Origin: Gnomoniopsis sp. IMI 355080
Taxonomy: Eukaryota > Ascomycota > Sordariomycetes > Diaporthales > Gnomoniaceae
DNA length: 57,448 nt
Direction: 5' to 3'
Assembly (NCBI GenBank): GCA_027946555.1
Contig: JAPEVC010000221.1
Coordinates: 1-57,448 of the forward strand
The notes beneath the pieces are model-generated. The model was given only the letters and a program-made list of their open reading frames with translations. It was not told the DNA's origin and did not search any database. How positions within the stretch are numbered: the stretch's first letter is position 1; the number at the start of each line of letters is the position of its first letter. The position numbers were made by a program, and so were the translations under genes. Positions 11,977-23,400 of this stretch are shown piece by piece.

Positions 11977-13793
11977 ATGGGACTCAGTCGAGACAAGCAG
12001 CAACCCCAGGTCTCTGAGCCTGTGGTGGTGGACGAGTCTCTTCAACAAAGAGGGGACCTCGACTGGAAGCCGAATACTCAGCAACTAATGATCATGGGCG
12101 TCCTGAGCGTGATCTCTTTCATGGTTTCCCTGGATGCTACAATAATTGTCACTTCACTAAGCGTAAGTTTAAGAAGTATTACCTTTCGATCATGCTGACT
12201 ATATCAAGTAGCCCGACGTACTGACCACTCAGAATATTATAGTCTATTGTTGAGGAGCTGAAGGGAACCACCACGCAAGGGATATGGGTCGGCACAGCCT
12301 ACTTGCTCTCCACGGCCGTAGCCATGTCATTTTTAGCTTCCTTTTCCGAAATCTTCGGGAGGCCAATCACCCTCGTTACGTCGGTTACCTTATTCACCAT
12401 TGGCACGATTGTCTGCGCGGCATCACAAAGCATCGGGCAGCTACTCGCCGGCCGTGCCGTACAGGGCATCGGCGGTGGAGGTATCGTTGTCATTTCCCTC
12501 GTCACCTTCACGGACATAGTTCCTCTGAGGCACAGACCAAAATGGTATGGAACGGTTCAAGGAGCATGGGCTCTAGGTACCTGTGTCGGTCCTATCCTAG
12601 GAGGCGCTGTCGTGCACGCGACGTGGAGATGGATTTTCTACATGATGCTGCCGCTCTGTGCGTTTGGACTCATCACGATCCCGCTCGTGCTCACCATCAA
12701 GCCACGCGTGGAGACGCTTGGGACAAAATTGAAACGAGTCGATTGGATCGGCTCCTTCATCTTCATGGCCTCTGCCACCTCCTTTCTCATGGCCATTTCT
12801 TGGGGCGGCACCACCTTCGCCTGGTCCAGTGCCTCGACGATCGTCCCACTCGTTGTCGGCGCTGCCGGCCTGGTCGGGGCCACCCTGTGGGAGCGTTACA
12901 TGGCGAAGAATCCCTTCATGCGACAAGAGCTCTTCTGCAGCGTGAGCGGCATCGCGATATACATTTGCAGCGCGACACAGGGGCTGCTGCTCTTTGGGCA
13001 GCTGTACTATATCCCGTTCTATTTTATGTCAGTGCTCGCCTACTCGCCCATCACTACCGGCGTCGCAATGCTGCCTGTGACGCTCGTCCTGGCTCCCTCC
13101 TCCGTTGTCGCGGGCATCTTCGTCTCCCGACGAAACAACTACCGGTGGCCTATCTGGTCTGGATGGGTCGTGTGCACAATCGGCTGCGGGCTGATTGCAA
13201 CGTGGGACCAACACACGCACGTTGCAGTCTGGGTTGTCTCGCTAGTGGTCTGCAGTCTCGGCCACGGCGCAGTATTGAACGCACAGAACTTCGCCGCGCA
13301 ATCGATCTGTGATGCGGGTGATGAGAGCAGTGCAGCAGCCACGTATGCGTTTGTCCGGCACTTTGGCACTGCGCTCGGTGTGGGCATTGGCGGTACGACT
13401 TTTCAGAACGTCATGGCGCTTAAGCTGAAGTGGCTTGATCTCCCGTCCGACATTGCCAAAAATGCAGAGGGCTTCTTGCCGACGCTGCTTGCAATGCCCG
13501 CGTCGCAGGAGAAAGTTAACATCACGAAGGGGTACGTCTATGGGCTGAGAGGAGTCTTTTATGTTTATCTGGGAATCAGCATCATGTCGTTCTTCGTGTC
13601 GTTGCTTGTGAAGCATTATGACATGAACAAGGAGCTCAGGACAGAGCACAAATTAGAGGAGAATGCGATATCTCGCGCCGTTGAGGCAAGGTTCTCGACC
13701 ATGCCATTGGGTGCTGCAAATGCGGCGGGCGGTCTGGAGCAGGTGGTGAAGGGTGATGAGACTCCCAGTAGCAGTAGCAGCTCTAGTCTTTGA
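11977..13793 (+). CDS. MFS drug:H+ antiporter, DHA2 (14-helix) family
   Basis: Predicted proton-driven exporter in the plasma or vacuolar membrane, of the type that removes toxic compounds or fungal metabolites. Exons are 11977-12162 and 12243-13793 (80-base intron), giving 578 residues. The join yields the first-helix motif of the family (L-D-A-T-I-I-V-T then S-I-V-E-E-L), followed by the G-x-x-x-G-A-Y-L-L-like segment (W-V-G-T-A-Y-L-L). The antiporter motif C is clear: VGPILGGAVVHATWRWIFY. Fourteen hydrophobic segments can be counted. The C-terminal tail is charged and ends in a serine run (SSSSSSSL). The sequence resembles fungal exporters found beside toxin or mycotoxin clusters, but no such cluster is present here, so the substrate is open. 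Confidence 0.9.
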
Positions 13794-15801
13794 TTTGCAG
13801 CCTTTCCTGTGTTTTTGGTTTTTAGTTATACACCGAGTCTACCGTCACGGAAACGTTTGGCTTCCGTTCATCTCATGAATGAGGAATCGCTATGTATTTT
13901 GCAATGGTCATTTCGGTCGCACGTCATGCACATATAGCTCAATTCCTCTCGGTACTACGTTCGGGGTCTTATCGTTCCCAATTGCAGCTCGGACCTTTGA
14001 GGATTACATCTTCAGTCGTCGAATCAAACAATATTGAAACAACATTAAAAACTTTATCAAACAATGCGTTCGTCCCACAATCGAAGTTCCACAACCCTTG
14101 CAGCGTAAGTCCAGAGGATTTGAACGATAAGTCCAAAGGCAACTTTCTCGAAAATGGCACGGAAGAAAATCCGCGTAATCGCTGACGAAAAACATCGCGA
14201 CATGACTGGTCCGTGACAAAAGACACACGTCCTTGAGACATTTTGCGGTGAGGCTACTTGTCTGTGCACGTCTTGACGTCCATTGGACCAGTAGTACGAA
14301 GTATCATTGCGGCATGGCTTGGTCCACGATTGGGTTGCGGGCCGACACGCACTTCCGGGACCAGGACTGGGTATTCATGTCATGTCGATCTTCCACCGTC
14401 GCATTGCGAGTTCTTGTATCTTTGGAAAGTGGGAAGTGGAACAGTCGGGGCACAGTACGGGCTACACCTACAAACAAGGCCCTCTTGAGTCATGATTTTT
14501 TTCAATTCTGAAAATTCTTTTGATGCGTATTTCGGAGATGAGGATCACCACCTCGTTGTCATCGAGGACGAAGCTTTGTTGCGCGGTCTGGTAAATGTTC
14601 TCACAACACAGCCTTACAATCGGATCTCTTAATATAGACTAGTGGGACCATATTAACGAGATCCAGCTTGAGTTTATAGACATTCCCGGGAAAAAGTAGG
14701 TTGTAGATCCTAGTGCTAAGCTTCTTGGAACCCCAGATAGGGAACTAGGGAACATGGTAGTACCAGTTCCCAAGATCACCCAAACGGGCGCGCGCGCTTC
14801 ACAGGAGGGTAGCCAATGTTTTGGATTGAGTGGGCCCTGATTCGTCCAAGCCGGGCTGTCAGGTTTGAAGTTTCGCAAACGTTCAAAAATACACTACTAG
14901 TAGTTTCGAGTCGTCGACTTTTACCAATGACGAGCTTTTACCGTAGCATTATCGAGAGCATTGTGTTCTAATCCTAAAAAAAGTGGGCACTCCACAATTA
15001 CCTAGTTGCACAGGTGCCAGCCTTGCAAGCATCAACTCTTGCCTCTCGCGAGTCATATAATTCCAGTTTTGAGAGACGAAAATCGTCCTCAAAGACAATG
15101 GTGGTGATTATTTTTTACGTATAAGATGAAAGAGAGGAAGAAAAGAAATATGAGGTGTATAAGATAAACTATAGAAAAATTTATGATAATCATCGCAATC
15201 GCGCTCATGGGGTGACTACAACATTGAAAGGATTGGCGTAGATACCTAGATACTAAATACCTAGGTTGGATTAACCTATTTCCTGTTAAGGAGACACGGC
15301 ACTTGAATCAAGTGAAGCTGATCCCAGAGAGCGCGCACGCTAAGCTCTACTTACTAGCCCCACGGGTTCAGCATGGAGCGTTGCTTAAATGCGAAACATT
15401 GAATCCTCTAGCCAAGCTTAGAGAAGATCGTTTACGAGTACAAAGCTTGTCCAAGTCAATCTGTGTGGATCGACCATCTACTCTCGCATTGTGGGTCGTG
15501 TCACAGGTCCACCAATACGCCCGGACCTCTACAACTTACATGCCCTACACGTGGACTTGGTCGATATTACGACGCCAGACAAAGGAACAGGGAGCGTCTT
15601 GGCTTGTATGGTAGATATCACGATGGAGACCGTGTATAAGAAGTCCTCTCGCAAGTCAAGAATCATGGAATAGGTCCAGGAGCCCTCACGCTTATCCTCC
15701 CCAATCCTGATCTTGTCTATCGTTAGCAGGCTCAACCAGAAGCCTACCACCCACCCTCCTTCGTTCTTTACGTGCGGTTCTCTCTTATCGAATAAGATAT
15801 C
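13794..15801. other. Gene-poor 2.0 kb gap
   Basis: It lies between the DHA2 transporter and the tyrosinase. The 14.9-15.3 kb part is AT-rich and carries a near-copy of the dispersed palindrome (15258-15266). No recognisable protein or RNA gene. The last few hundred bases, with a CT-rich run just before 15802, are probably the tyrosinase promoter and leader. Confidence 0.4.
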
Positions 15802-17183
15802 ATGCATGCTTCCCAATACCTTGCTTCCCTGGCCCTCCTCTTTGGCCTGGGCCAGGCTATGCCGCCGCCTCCTCATCATGCTGTGCGAGCCACTGCGTTC
15901 GACCCTAGCACCGCCACATTAGACGACTTCGCTGCTCACGCTCTCGTCGTAGCAAAGGCCCGGATTGCCAACTCCACAGGCGCCTGCACGCCCGAGAACG
16001 TCATTGTCCGCAAGGAGGTCGAGAGCCTCAGTGGTGACGAGATGATTGCCTACACCTCCGCGCTCAACTGCCTCATGGAGCTGCCCGCCAAGACACCTTC
16101 GAACCTGGCACCCGGTGCGAAGACTCGATATGACGACTGGGTTGTAGCGCACATCAACCAGACACTTAAGATACACGGCACAGTACGCCAAGCCGCCGAG
16201 CACCCACAACCCAAACCAGTTTTTAGCTGACAATTTCCTCCTAGGCAAATTTCCTCGGCTGGCACCGCCTGTTCACCTGGGAAATGGAGCAGAGCCTGCG
16301 CAACGAGTGTAATTATACCGGCGCCATCCCTTACTGGGACTGGACCAAGACCGCCAAGGCAGGTTTCAACGCCTCGTCGGCATTCGATGGATCAGCGACG
16401 AGCTTATCAGGCAACGGGTTGCCGGTAAATCGGTCTGCGACAGATCAAATCATCATCAGCGTCAACACTACGGCACAAGTTGGTAAGTTGAGACACCAAG
16501 ATGTCAAGATACAGAGATGATGAAGGGGGGAAAAAAAGAAAAAAAAGAGCGAAATACTAACAAAATCTCTCGCAGATCTTCCGGTGGGCACAGGCGGCGG
16601 CTGCGTCACAGAAGGGCCCTTCGCCAACATGACCGTGAACCTTGGGCCCGACGGACTGATCGTCCTGGATGGCGTGACCGAGTCGTCGGCCAACGGCCAG
16701 TTCGGCTATCATCCACGCTGCCTCAAGCGCGACTTCACCGACTATGCACTGCAGCGCTACGCAAACGAGACCTCGGTCCTCACGCTGCTGCGCGACATGC
16801 CGACCATCTGGGACTTCGAGACACTCATGCAGGGGCCCGAGGGTGTGCCCGAGCTGGGCGTCCACGGTGGCGGACATTACGCTATGGGCGGAGACCCTGG
16901 TCGCGACGTCTATGTGTCGCCAGGCGAGCCACTCTTCTGGTCGCACCATGCCAACATTGATCGCGTGTGGTGGATGTGGCAGATGCTGGACCCGGAGACT
17001 CGCGTGGGCAACGTGTCGACGGCAATTGATGGGCCATTAACGCTGAACAATCTCTATGCGCCCCACGGGAATGGCTCGTTGACCGATCTGCAGAATGTGG
17101 GCTTCGTGAATGAGGATTTAGAGGTAGAGTTGGGCGCATTGTTAGATAACACAGCGGGTATGCTCTGCACTGTGTATGAGTAG
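15802..17183 (+). CDS. Secreted tyrosinase / catechol oxidase, short type
   Basis: Type-3 dicopper enzyme that oxidises phenols or catechols to quinones, likely extracellular. Exons are 15802-16182, 16245-16482 and 16576-17183, giving 408 residues. A signal peptide is seen (LASLALLFGLGQAMP). Copper site A is His117, His125 and His134 in the context AHINQTLKIHG then NFLGWHRLFTWEME. Copper site B is His303 and His307 (HGGGH) plus His330/His331 in HHANIDRVWW. Many N-x-S/T sites fit secretion. The protein stops soon after the copper B domain, so it lacks the C-terminal lid domain that keeps long fungal tyrosinases latent. This matches the short secreted class. Whether it hydroxylates monophenols or only oxidises diphenols cannot be read. 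An AATAAA lies 51 bases after the stop. Confidence 0.92.
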
Positions 17184-17233
17184 TGTACGAGCGAGAGTAA
17201 TATCCTGGACCGATATGCTCTTAAAACATTATT

Positions 17234-17239
17234 AATAAA
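17234..17239 (+). terminator. Polyadenylation signal AATAAA of the tyrosinase
   Basis: Canonical hexamer 51 bases after the tyrosinase stop codon, in AT-rich sequence. Confidence 0.5.
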
Positions 17240-17577
17240 CTGCCTTAATGCTTTGCACCTGCCTTTCTTCTGCAACTTGGTATGGTGGTGAGATTGGACC
17301 GCAAGATACGGAGCGTGCAACAACGGCAATATCGGGGCGAAGTCAACTCACAAGCGTTCAGAGCCCCATTGTCCCGGGGAAAGGCACGGCCAGTATACTT
17401 ACTGAAACGGACACACACAAGTCTTAAAATTGAAGACTCGGCTGGTGGGAATGAGGTGTGGAATTTTGAGGCCCATTCAGAGCCAGTAATTGAGGAGTTG
17501 CGACGCTGTTTGCCTAATATTATACAAAAGCATGCCATAGTCCATCCGTCTTTCCATATCGCCATAACAATGCATTT

Positions 17578-17599
17578 CCCCCCCCCCCCCTTTTTTTTT
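17578..17599. repeat. C13-T9 homopolymer tract
   Basis: Thirteen C followed directly by nine T, downstream of both convergent genes. Length is prone to sequencing and replication error. Confidence 0.8.
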
Positions 17600-17793
17600 C
17601 CCCGGCCTGTTGCAGCCCTGCAACGCTATTACGCAGGATATAATACGACATTACACTATTCAATCCTCGCCGTCGATCACGCGATCGTGATTGCTGTTCC
17701 CAGGCCTAAATCCTATTCAGGTTCCGCAGCATCTATCGAATGTCTTGCGCGTCTGGCAGCTTCTGTTTCCCCTTTCGTCGTCCTCCATTCAAT

Positions 17794-19156
17794 TTATCTC
17801 TTGGCTGCCTTGTCGAAATCCGCGACGATGCTATCTTTGGGCGAGATGGGCTCGGGCGACTGGAAGTACTCTGTGGCGCTGCCATCAACAACTTTGTCCG
17901 CCTCCAGGGCCTTCTTTGCAGCCTGCTTCGACTGCAAATCGCCGACCTTCCCATAGACACTCATCGCGGTGGCGATCATGCTCCCGATATCCCCAACGTT
18001 GCCCGGCACCACAACCGCAGTGCCCTCCTTTGCGAGCTTGCCGAACGCATCAACGTACTTGTCGGCAACTGACAAGCTAATGGCATTCTGCGCCGCCTCC
18101 TCGCCTTGTGCAATGCTCCTCGAGACAGCCTCAATACCCGCAGCGGTCGCCTTGGCCTTCAGCAAGATGGCCTCGCTCTCGCCATTCGCGCGATTGATTT
18201 GTTCGGCCCTCAGAGCCTCAGATGCCAGGATCACGCTTTGCTTCTTTCCCTCGGCAATATTGATGGCACTCTGGCGCTGACCCTCAGACTCTAGAATTTC
18301 GGCACGCTTGCTGCGCTCGGCAGTGACCTGACGGTGCATGGCGTCGACAACCGGCTGAGGCGCATGGATGTCGCGAATCTCGTACCGCAGACAAGTGACA
18401 CCCCACGCTTGTGCGGCTTCATTGATGGCGGCGGTGATATTGATGTTGAGGGCAGCGCGCTCTTTGAGGACATGATCGAGGGTCAACTGGCCGATTTCGC
18501 TACGCATAGTTGTCTGGGCGAGCTGTGAGATGGCGTATTCTGCGTCTTCGACTCCGTAACTGTGAGGTACCAAGATCAGCATAGAACCACAGCAAGGATA
18601 GGAATACTAGCAGGTCTACAGGAGAGGCATACCTGGCCTTGTAAGCATCGAACACCCTCGTGTATAACACACCATCAAGCTCCAGCGTCACATTGTCAGC
18701 GGTGATGGCGCTTTGACTGGGGATTTCGAAAGCATTTTCCTTGAGCGACTTGACATATGCGATACGGTCGATAAATGGGATCAAGACAGCCAGACCGGGC
18801 TCGAGGATCCTGCTGAATTTTCCCATGCGCTCAACAATCCAAGCAGTCTGCTGCGGGACGAATCGAACAATGGTATTCGCCGGGAGGGACGGCTTTTGGA
18901 AGTATGAGGTGGCCAGGCCGGGGCTGCCAGGCCCTGAGAGGCCGAGTATCGACGCATTGGGGGAGTTTTGACCGGATGACTGGGTGAAGCTTCGGATATG
19001 TGTCGTGGGAATTGGACGTATGGCAGTGTGTCTATTGAGCGCTGCGGACGCGGACGCGGATGCGGACAGCACGCGAGCAGAATGAGGTGCGGTCTGCAGA
19101 GCAAGGCCCAGCCGTATGGCCGGCACAAGGCCCTTTTGCACGGTGACCATGGACAT
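17794..19156 (-). CDS. Mitochondrial stomatin-like (SPFH/band 7) protein, SLP-2 type
   Basis: Predicted inner-membrane scaffold of the stomatin-like protein 2 family, which organises cardiolipin-rich domains and protects respiratory complexes. Exons are 19156-18633 and 18559-17794, giving 429 residues. The join gives F-D-A-Y-K-A-S-Y-G-V-E-D inside the SPFH domain, as in the family. Residues 1 to about 60 are rich in Arg, Ser and Ala with no acidic residue near the start, like a mitochondrial presequence. The SPFH domain starts at VRFVPQQTAWIVERMGKF and runs to RYEIRDI. A long alpha-helical Ala/Glu-rich region follows (RSKRAEILESEGQRQSAINI). I start at the ATG at 19156. Two codons upstream in frame begin with GTG and are not used. 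The ATG at 19150 is also possible. Confidence 0.9.
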
Positions 19157-19757
19157 TGTCACCGTTGCTGCATCTGTCGAGCTGTGTGGAGTTGTGGAAG
19201 GATGAAGCTAAGGAGCAGTGAAAGAGAAGTGCCGCGAGATACGTCAACAGCTTCGGCAGCTCCTGCGTTGCCTGCCCCCCCCCCCCCCATTGAACTTAAT
19301 GATGTCGGCCAAACTGTTTCGGCGGGATCCGCTGCGCCCAATCAGGCGGCCATGCAAGAGCAATAGATGGGTCTGCGTGACCCGTCGGCCCCGTTCAGAG
19401 GTTGCAGGGTTCATGCGGGCGCTAGAGCCGCTAAGCTTTTAGCGCTCAACGCTGACGCCGCTGCGTCTGTGCAGACAAACGCCGCTGCTCTTCACGTGTA
19501 AGCCACATAAGTGAGGTCATTGACTCTCAACGACCTGCCGGTAATAATGGAAGCTCAGTGCGAAAGGGGATTAGATTGAGAAGATCATCAAAGAGAAGTA
19601 TAAGATGGAGGAGGCTGTTCTACGGAACATTTGATTTCCTACTTTGACCACTCTAATTGTGTTCATTATTGTCCAAAGCTCAACAGGGTCTACCATATTA
19701 CCCGAAACCTTACCATCTATTAGACTACACGTACCTCGGTGGCACCTGAATTCGGAC
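19157..19757. other. Divergent promoter region with a poly-C tract
   Basis: About 600 bases shared upstream of the stomatin-like gene (minus) and the repeat protein (plus). It contains 14 C at 19275-19288. No other feature is supported. Confidence 0.4.
19275..19288. repeat. C14 homopolymer
   Basis: Run of 14 C about 120 bases upstream of the stomatin-like gene start. Confidence 0.8.
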
Positions 19758-20225
19758 ATGGCCTCCAAGGCTAAGGATAAGAATCCCCTCCGTGACCTGA
19801 CACCCACAGAGGCAGATCTTGACGAGAATTCTTCTTCATCAACATCTCCTAAGGCTGAAACACTGCGCGAGAAGGCATCCAAGAAACTCCATGGGCCTGA
19901 CGCCAACCCTTCGCAACTCGGTGATCCCATCAGTTTAAAGGCCGAAACCAGCCAGCACATCCCCAAGCCAGCGGAGGCCGGAGCGCGTGGGAACAACTCT
20001 TCGTCATCTTCCACAAAGTCAGCATCCGCACAGAAATCCGACAGCTCCAACACCCAGTCAGGCGGTGAAACTCTCCGTGAGAAAGCTACCAAGAAATTGA
20101 ACGGACCCAACGCGAATCCCAGTCAATTGGGCGACCCTGTTAGTCTGAAAGCCGAAACCAGTGACAATGTTCCTGCACCGAGCGAAGAAGGCGCTGCAAA
20201 AGGGAAGAGGCCGTCAAGGCTATGA
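19758..20225 (+). CDS. Small hydrophilic protein with a duplicated 32-residue module
   Basis: Function unknown to me. Single exon, 155 residues. There is no signal peptide or membrane segment. Composition is dominated by Ser, Lys, Glu, Ala, Asn and Pro, so it is probably disordered. A 32-residue module occurs twice, at about 34-65 and 104-135, with 28 identical positions. Its core is E-T-L-R-E-K-A-x-K-K-L-x-G-P-x-A-N-P followed by S-Q-L-G-D-P-x-S-L-K-A-E-T-S. A serine-rich linker (five Ser in a row) joins the copies, and the tail is basic (GKRPSRL). It recalls stress-related hydrophilic proteins such as LEA-like ones, but that is only a compositional likeness. The frame is open upstream of 19758 to about 19644 without an ATG, so 19758 is the first usable start. 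It is divergent from the stomatin-like gene and ends 265 bases before the convergent MON2 stop. Confidence 0.75.
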   Translation: MASKAKDKNPLRDLTPTEADLDENSSSSTSPKAETLREKASKKLHGPDANPSQLGDPISLKAETSQHIPKPAEAGARGNNSSSSSTKSASAQKSDSSNTQSGGETLREKATKKLNGPNANPSQLGDPVSLKAETSDNVPAPSEEGAAKGKRPSRL

Positions 20226-20489
20226 GGAGTTCGGAAATGGGGTTGATCAGGGGCACTATCCGGTCCAAAACAATTCTGGCTATCAGGGCTTTACTTGGAA
20301 CTCATTCCTGTCTGGGTTCCTCATTGGATTTGTACACAGGGGCCGCGTGCAGCCCACGCGACAGAGGTTTACCAAATGAAGCTTACAGTCCACTTGACAC
20401 TGGGTGAACTGTGTCTGGATTGCTTTGCCGGATGATATTTCCGTGCAATACTCAATACATAATCCAGAAATTCTCCCTTGCATTGTCGC

Positions 20490-23400
20490 TCACTCACCTA
20501 ACCCCAGCTCTCCACCAACGACCTCTAATGCTTTCGCCACCAAGCCCACAAGTCTCTCGTCCCCACCATTGACATTCACCATTGCCGCCCTTACTAGCAA
20601 CGGATACAGCCCATATAGGTGCTTTGCAGTACCCTTTCTCCCATCTTCGCCCAGCGCCTCCGGCTCGCTATGCAAACCTATAAGACTCTTCAAAACTCGC
20701 TCAAGCTCGCGCCGCTGCGACAGCGGTTGCGGCATGCGACCCCGCAGGGGCTGATCGGCGACGAACGCGCGCAGAGTGAGAGCACAGCGCAGAATGAGAT
20801 ATGGCGCAGCGATGCGTGCGAGGCGTACGTAGAGATCGTGGGTAGATTCATTGGTGCCGTTGATCTCGCCAGTGTCTCGTGACGAGCCGCCAGTTGTATC
20901 AGGGACCGGCGATTTGAGAGGATCCAATGGTGTGTCGGCTGATGATTTGCCTGATGGAGGAAAGCGAGGTGTGGGCGGCTGGAGGACGATTTCTGGGCCG
21001 GCGGCGTTCTCGTCGTGCGCAGATACAATGTCGAAGAGCTCGTCGAGGCAGACATAGCTTATTGCTTTGCGTTTGGTCGGTTTGGGGTCTATCGTGCGGC
21101 CGTTGCGGGGTGTGGACAAAGTGGTGACAGCTTGACGAAGACTATCGAGGCTTTGGTGGTTGTTGTTCAACAAGACTTCAGCTTCTGCCGGTGCCGGAGC
21201 ATGGATGATTGATGTCCGGAAAAGGCCTTCGGCGTAACATCTGCAGGTCTTGTCGGATATATATTTCGAGCCCAGCGAGGGGATGATGAGTTCTCGGAGT
21301 GTGCGAAAGGAAGTGATGTCAAAATCTTGGTCACCTAGAATATTCACGTCCACAGAAGCATTCTCATAATTAGCCGAAATGATACCGTTCGAGATGCTCA
21401 CAACCATATCCCAGATTCCTTGCACAGTCATGTGGGATATCTTCGCAGCCTTAACCTGCGGTAAGGTGGACTCCAGTATCGCCAGAGCCGAGTTGGTCGC
21501 CGCTTTCCACGGCTGTTCTGATTTTGTGACAATAGGGAAATCGTATTTGAAGATGATTGGTTTGGCCAGCGCACCAAGAGCCTTTGAGAATGCCCCACTC
21601 ATGTATATATCGGCGTCTGTCGCATTCGACAACACGTGGTATTGTAGGATACTCATGCTCTCCTTGGACATTGCGATGTAGGTTCGCTTCGAGGACGACC
21701 TTTGCTGAGCAGCTGCTCTCTCTTTATCAAAAGCCAATGCGACGAATTCTGCGACTTGAGAAATCATAGCTGACGGGACCCCGGGAATGTCGGTCCGCAC
21801 AAGCTTGAAGACGTCAAGGATCTTGCCTTGTAGGGGCGTGACATATTCGATATCGCTTGCGTATGATCCTGTGGTGGCTTCCAGCATGGCTTCTTGGAGT
21901 AGGGTGAGCAGCCTTTGGACCCTGTCGACGGTGAGATCAATCTGAATGAGGCGATAGAGCTCGAGTAACGCCTCAACCCATGACATCAGACATTTTTGAT
22001 TATCTTCAAACTTGCCATCGCTAGCCTGCTCCGCCAGCGGTATGCTGCGCGACCACAAGTCCCATACTGAATCAATAGTTTTCTTATCGAAGCTTGACTT
22101 GCCGCCTTCTTCGCACTTCGATAGAATCCCGCCAAGACTTGAGAATGTCGCACTGTTGATGTCTAACACTTTAAAGTCCAGCATCGTCGCAAAGTGACCA
22201 ATGAGATTTTGCCACAAGGCCGTAAACTCAGGATAGCCCGACAACACATCCAAGTAACTGGCAAGAAGACTCGATACGCCTTGGACGATGACAACAGCGG
22301 TCTCGACCCATTCTGATCGAACTTCATAATTATCTCTGTGGTTCTTTACAGAGTGGAGTCTCTCCTCAATGGACGAGAGCAGCCTGAAGATGACATATTT
22401 GGTACATATAGACCATGCTTGTGGTCCAAGACTGCTACCATAGGCATGTATAATCCGGAGAAGTGTTTGAATGGCGCTGTTTCTCAGCTCGAGGCGCTGA
22501 TCGGTTGTCACCGCTGTGAGGCGCAAGAGTAGCAGCATCCAAAGAGCAGCGCTAGATCCATCTTTGTCAGGGTGAGAGGCAAGTTCGATGAGTGTCTCAA
22601 CTTTGCCGCCTCCGACCATCTCTTCTGTGATGGACATCGAATTGCTCCTTCCGGAAAGGAAATCTGAGATAGCCCAGAAGAATGTGACCGTCTGTGATTG
22701 TCAGTCAGACAGTCTTTGAAGCGGAAGCTGGTCGAACGTTCGTCCAGACACACGAACATACACGATGACAAAGATGTATGAAAGGAGGGCTCAAAGTAAA
22801 ACAACATACCGTTAGTGCCACGTTTAGATCATCATCCTGAGAACAGAACTTATACATGGTATCAACAAGATTGAGGAAACACAAATTAGGTAAGGAAGAT
22901 AGGAAGTCGGAGCAAATGAGCTGCAGTGATCCGAAGGAGGCTTTGATGAGTTTAGTTGATCTCGCCGCCAAACCCTGCCCCGCGTCCACGCCATTTGCGC
23001 TAGGAACATCCGAGACGAAGATGCTGTCGATTATATCGAAAGTGAGATCCCAGCCATTCACAAGAGTCTCGCCGCAATTTTCGAGAATGCTTTTCAATCC
23101 TTCGAGAACGACGCGGTGAATGTCAATATCCGTGGCATGGCTTGCCACCGTTCGCTCGCGATCCTCTTCCTGCAGCGGCAGCAGGGCATCTCGGAAGGCT
23201 TCCAGTAGACGCAATTGAACCTGCCCGCGCACATCCTCTGCGAGATTTGCTGTGGCGTTGGCAGATTCAAGTACCAACCTCACTAGAACTTCTGCTGCTC
23301 TTGTTCTCACCGGAGCGGATGCGGTCGCCGTGCCTAGAGCCAAATTGAGCTCAGCAGTCAATGGGTCCCAACCAGAGACATCAGGTGGATGCGTAAGGAG

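Larger units (their letters stand above)
17184..17793. other. Convergent intergenic region with poly-C/poly-T tract
   Basis: It separates the 3' ends of the tyrosinase and the stomatin-like gene. It contains AATAAA at 17234-17239, and 13 C followed by 9 T at 17578-17599. An open frame at 17282-17956 overlaps the stomatin-like gene and reads through these homopolymers, so it is not taken as a gene. Confidence 0.4.

Noticed and set aside
17282..17956. 224-codon open frame overlapping the 3' end of the stomatin-like gene
   Set aside because: It runs through poly-C and poly-T tracts and is antisense to a clear gene; amino acid content reflects those tracts.
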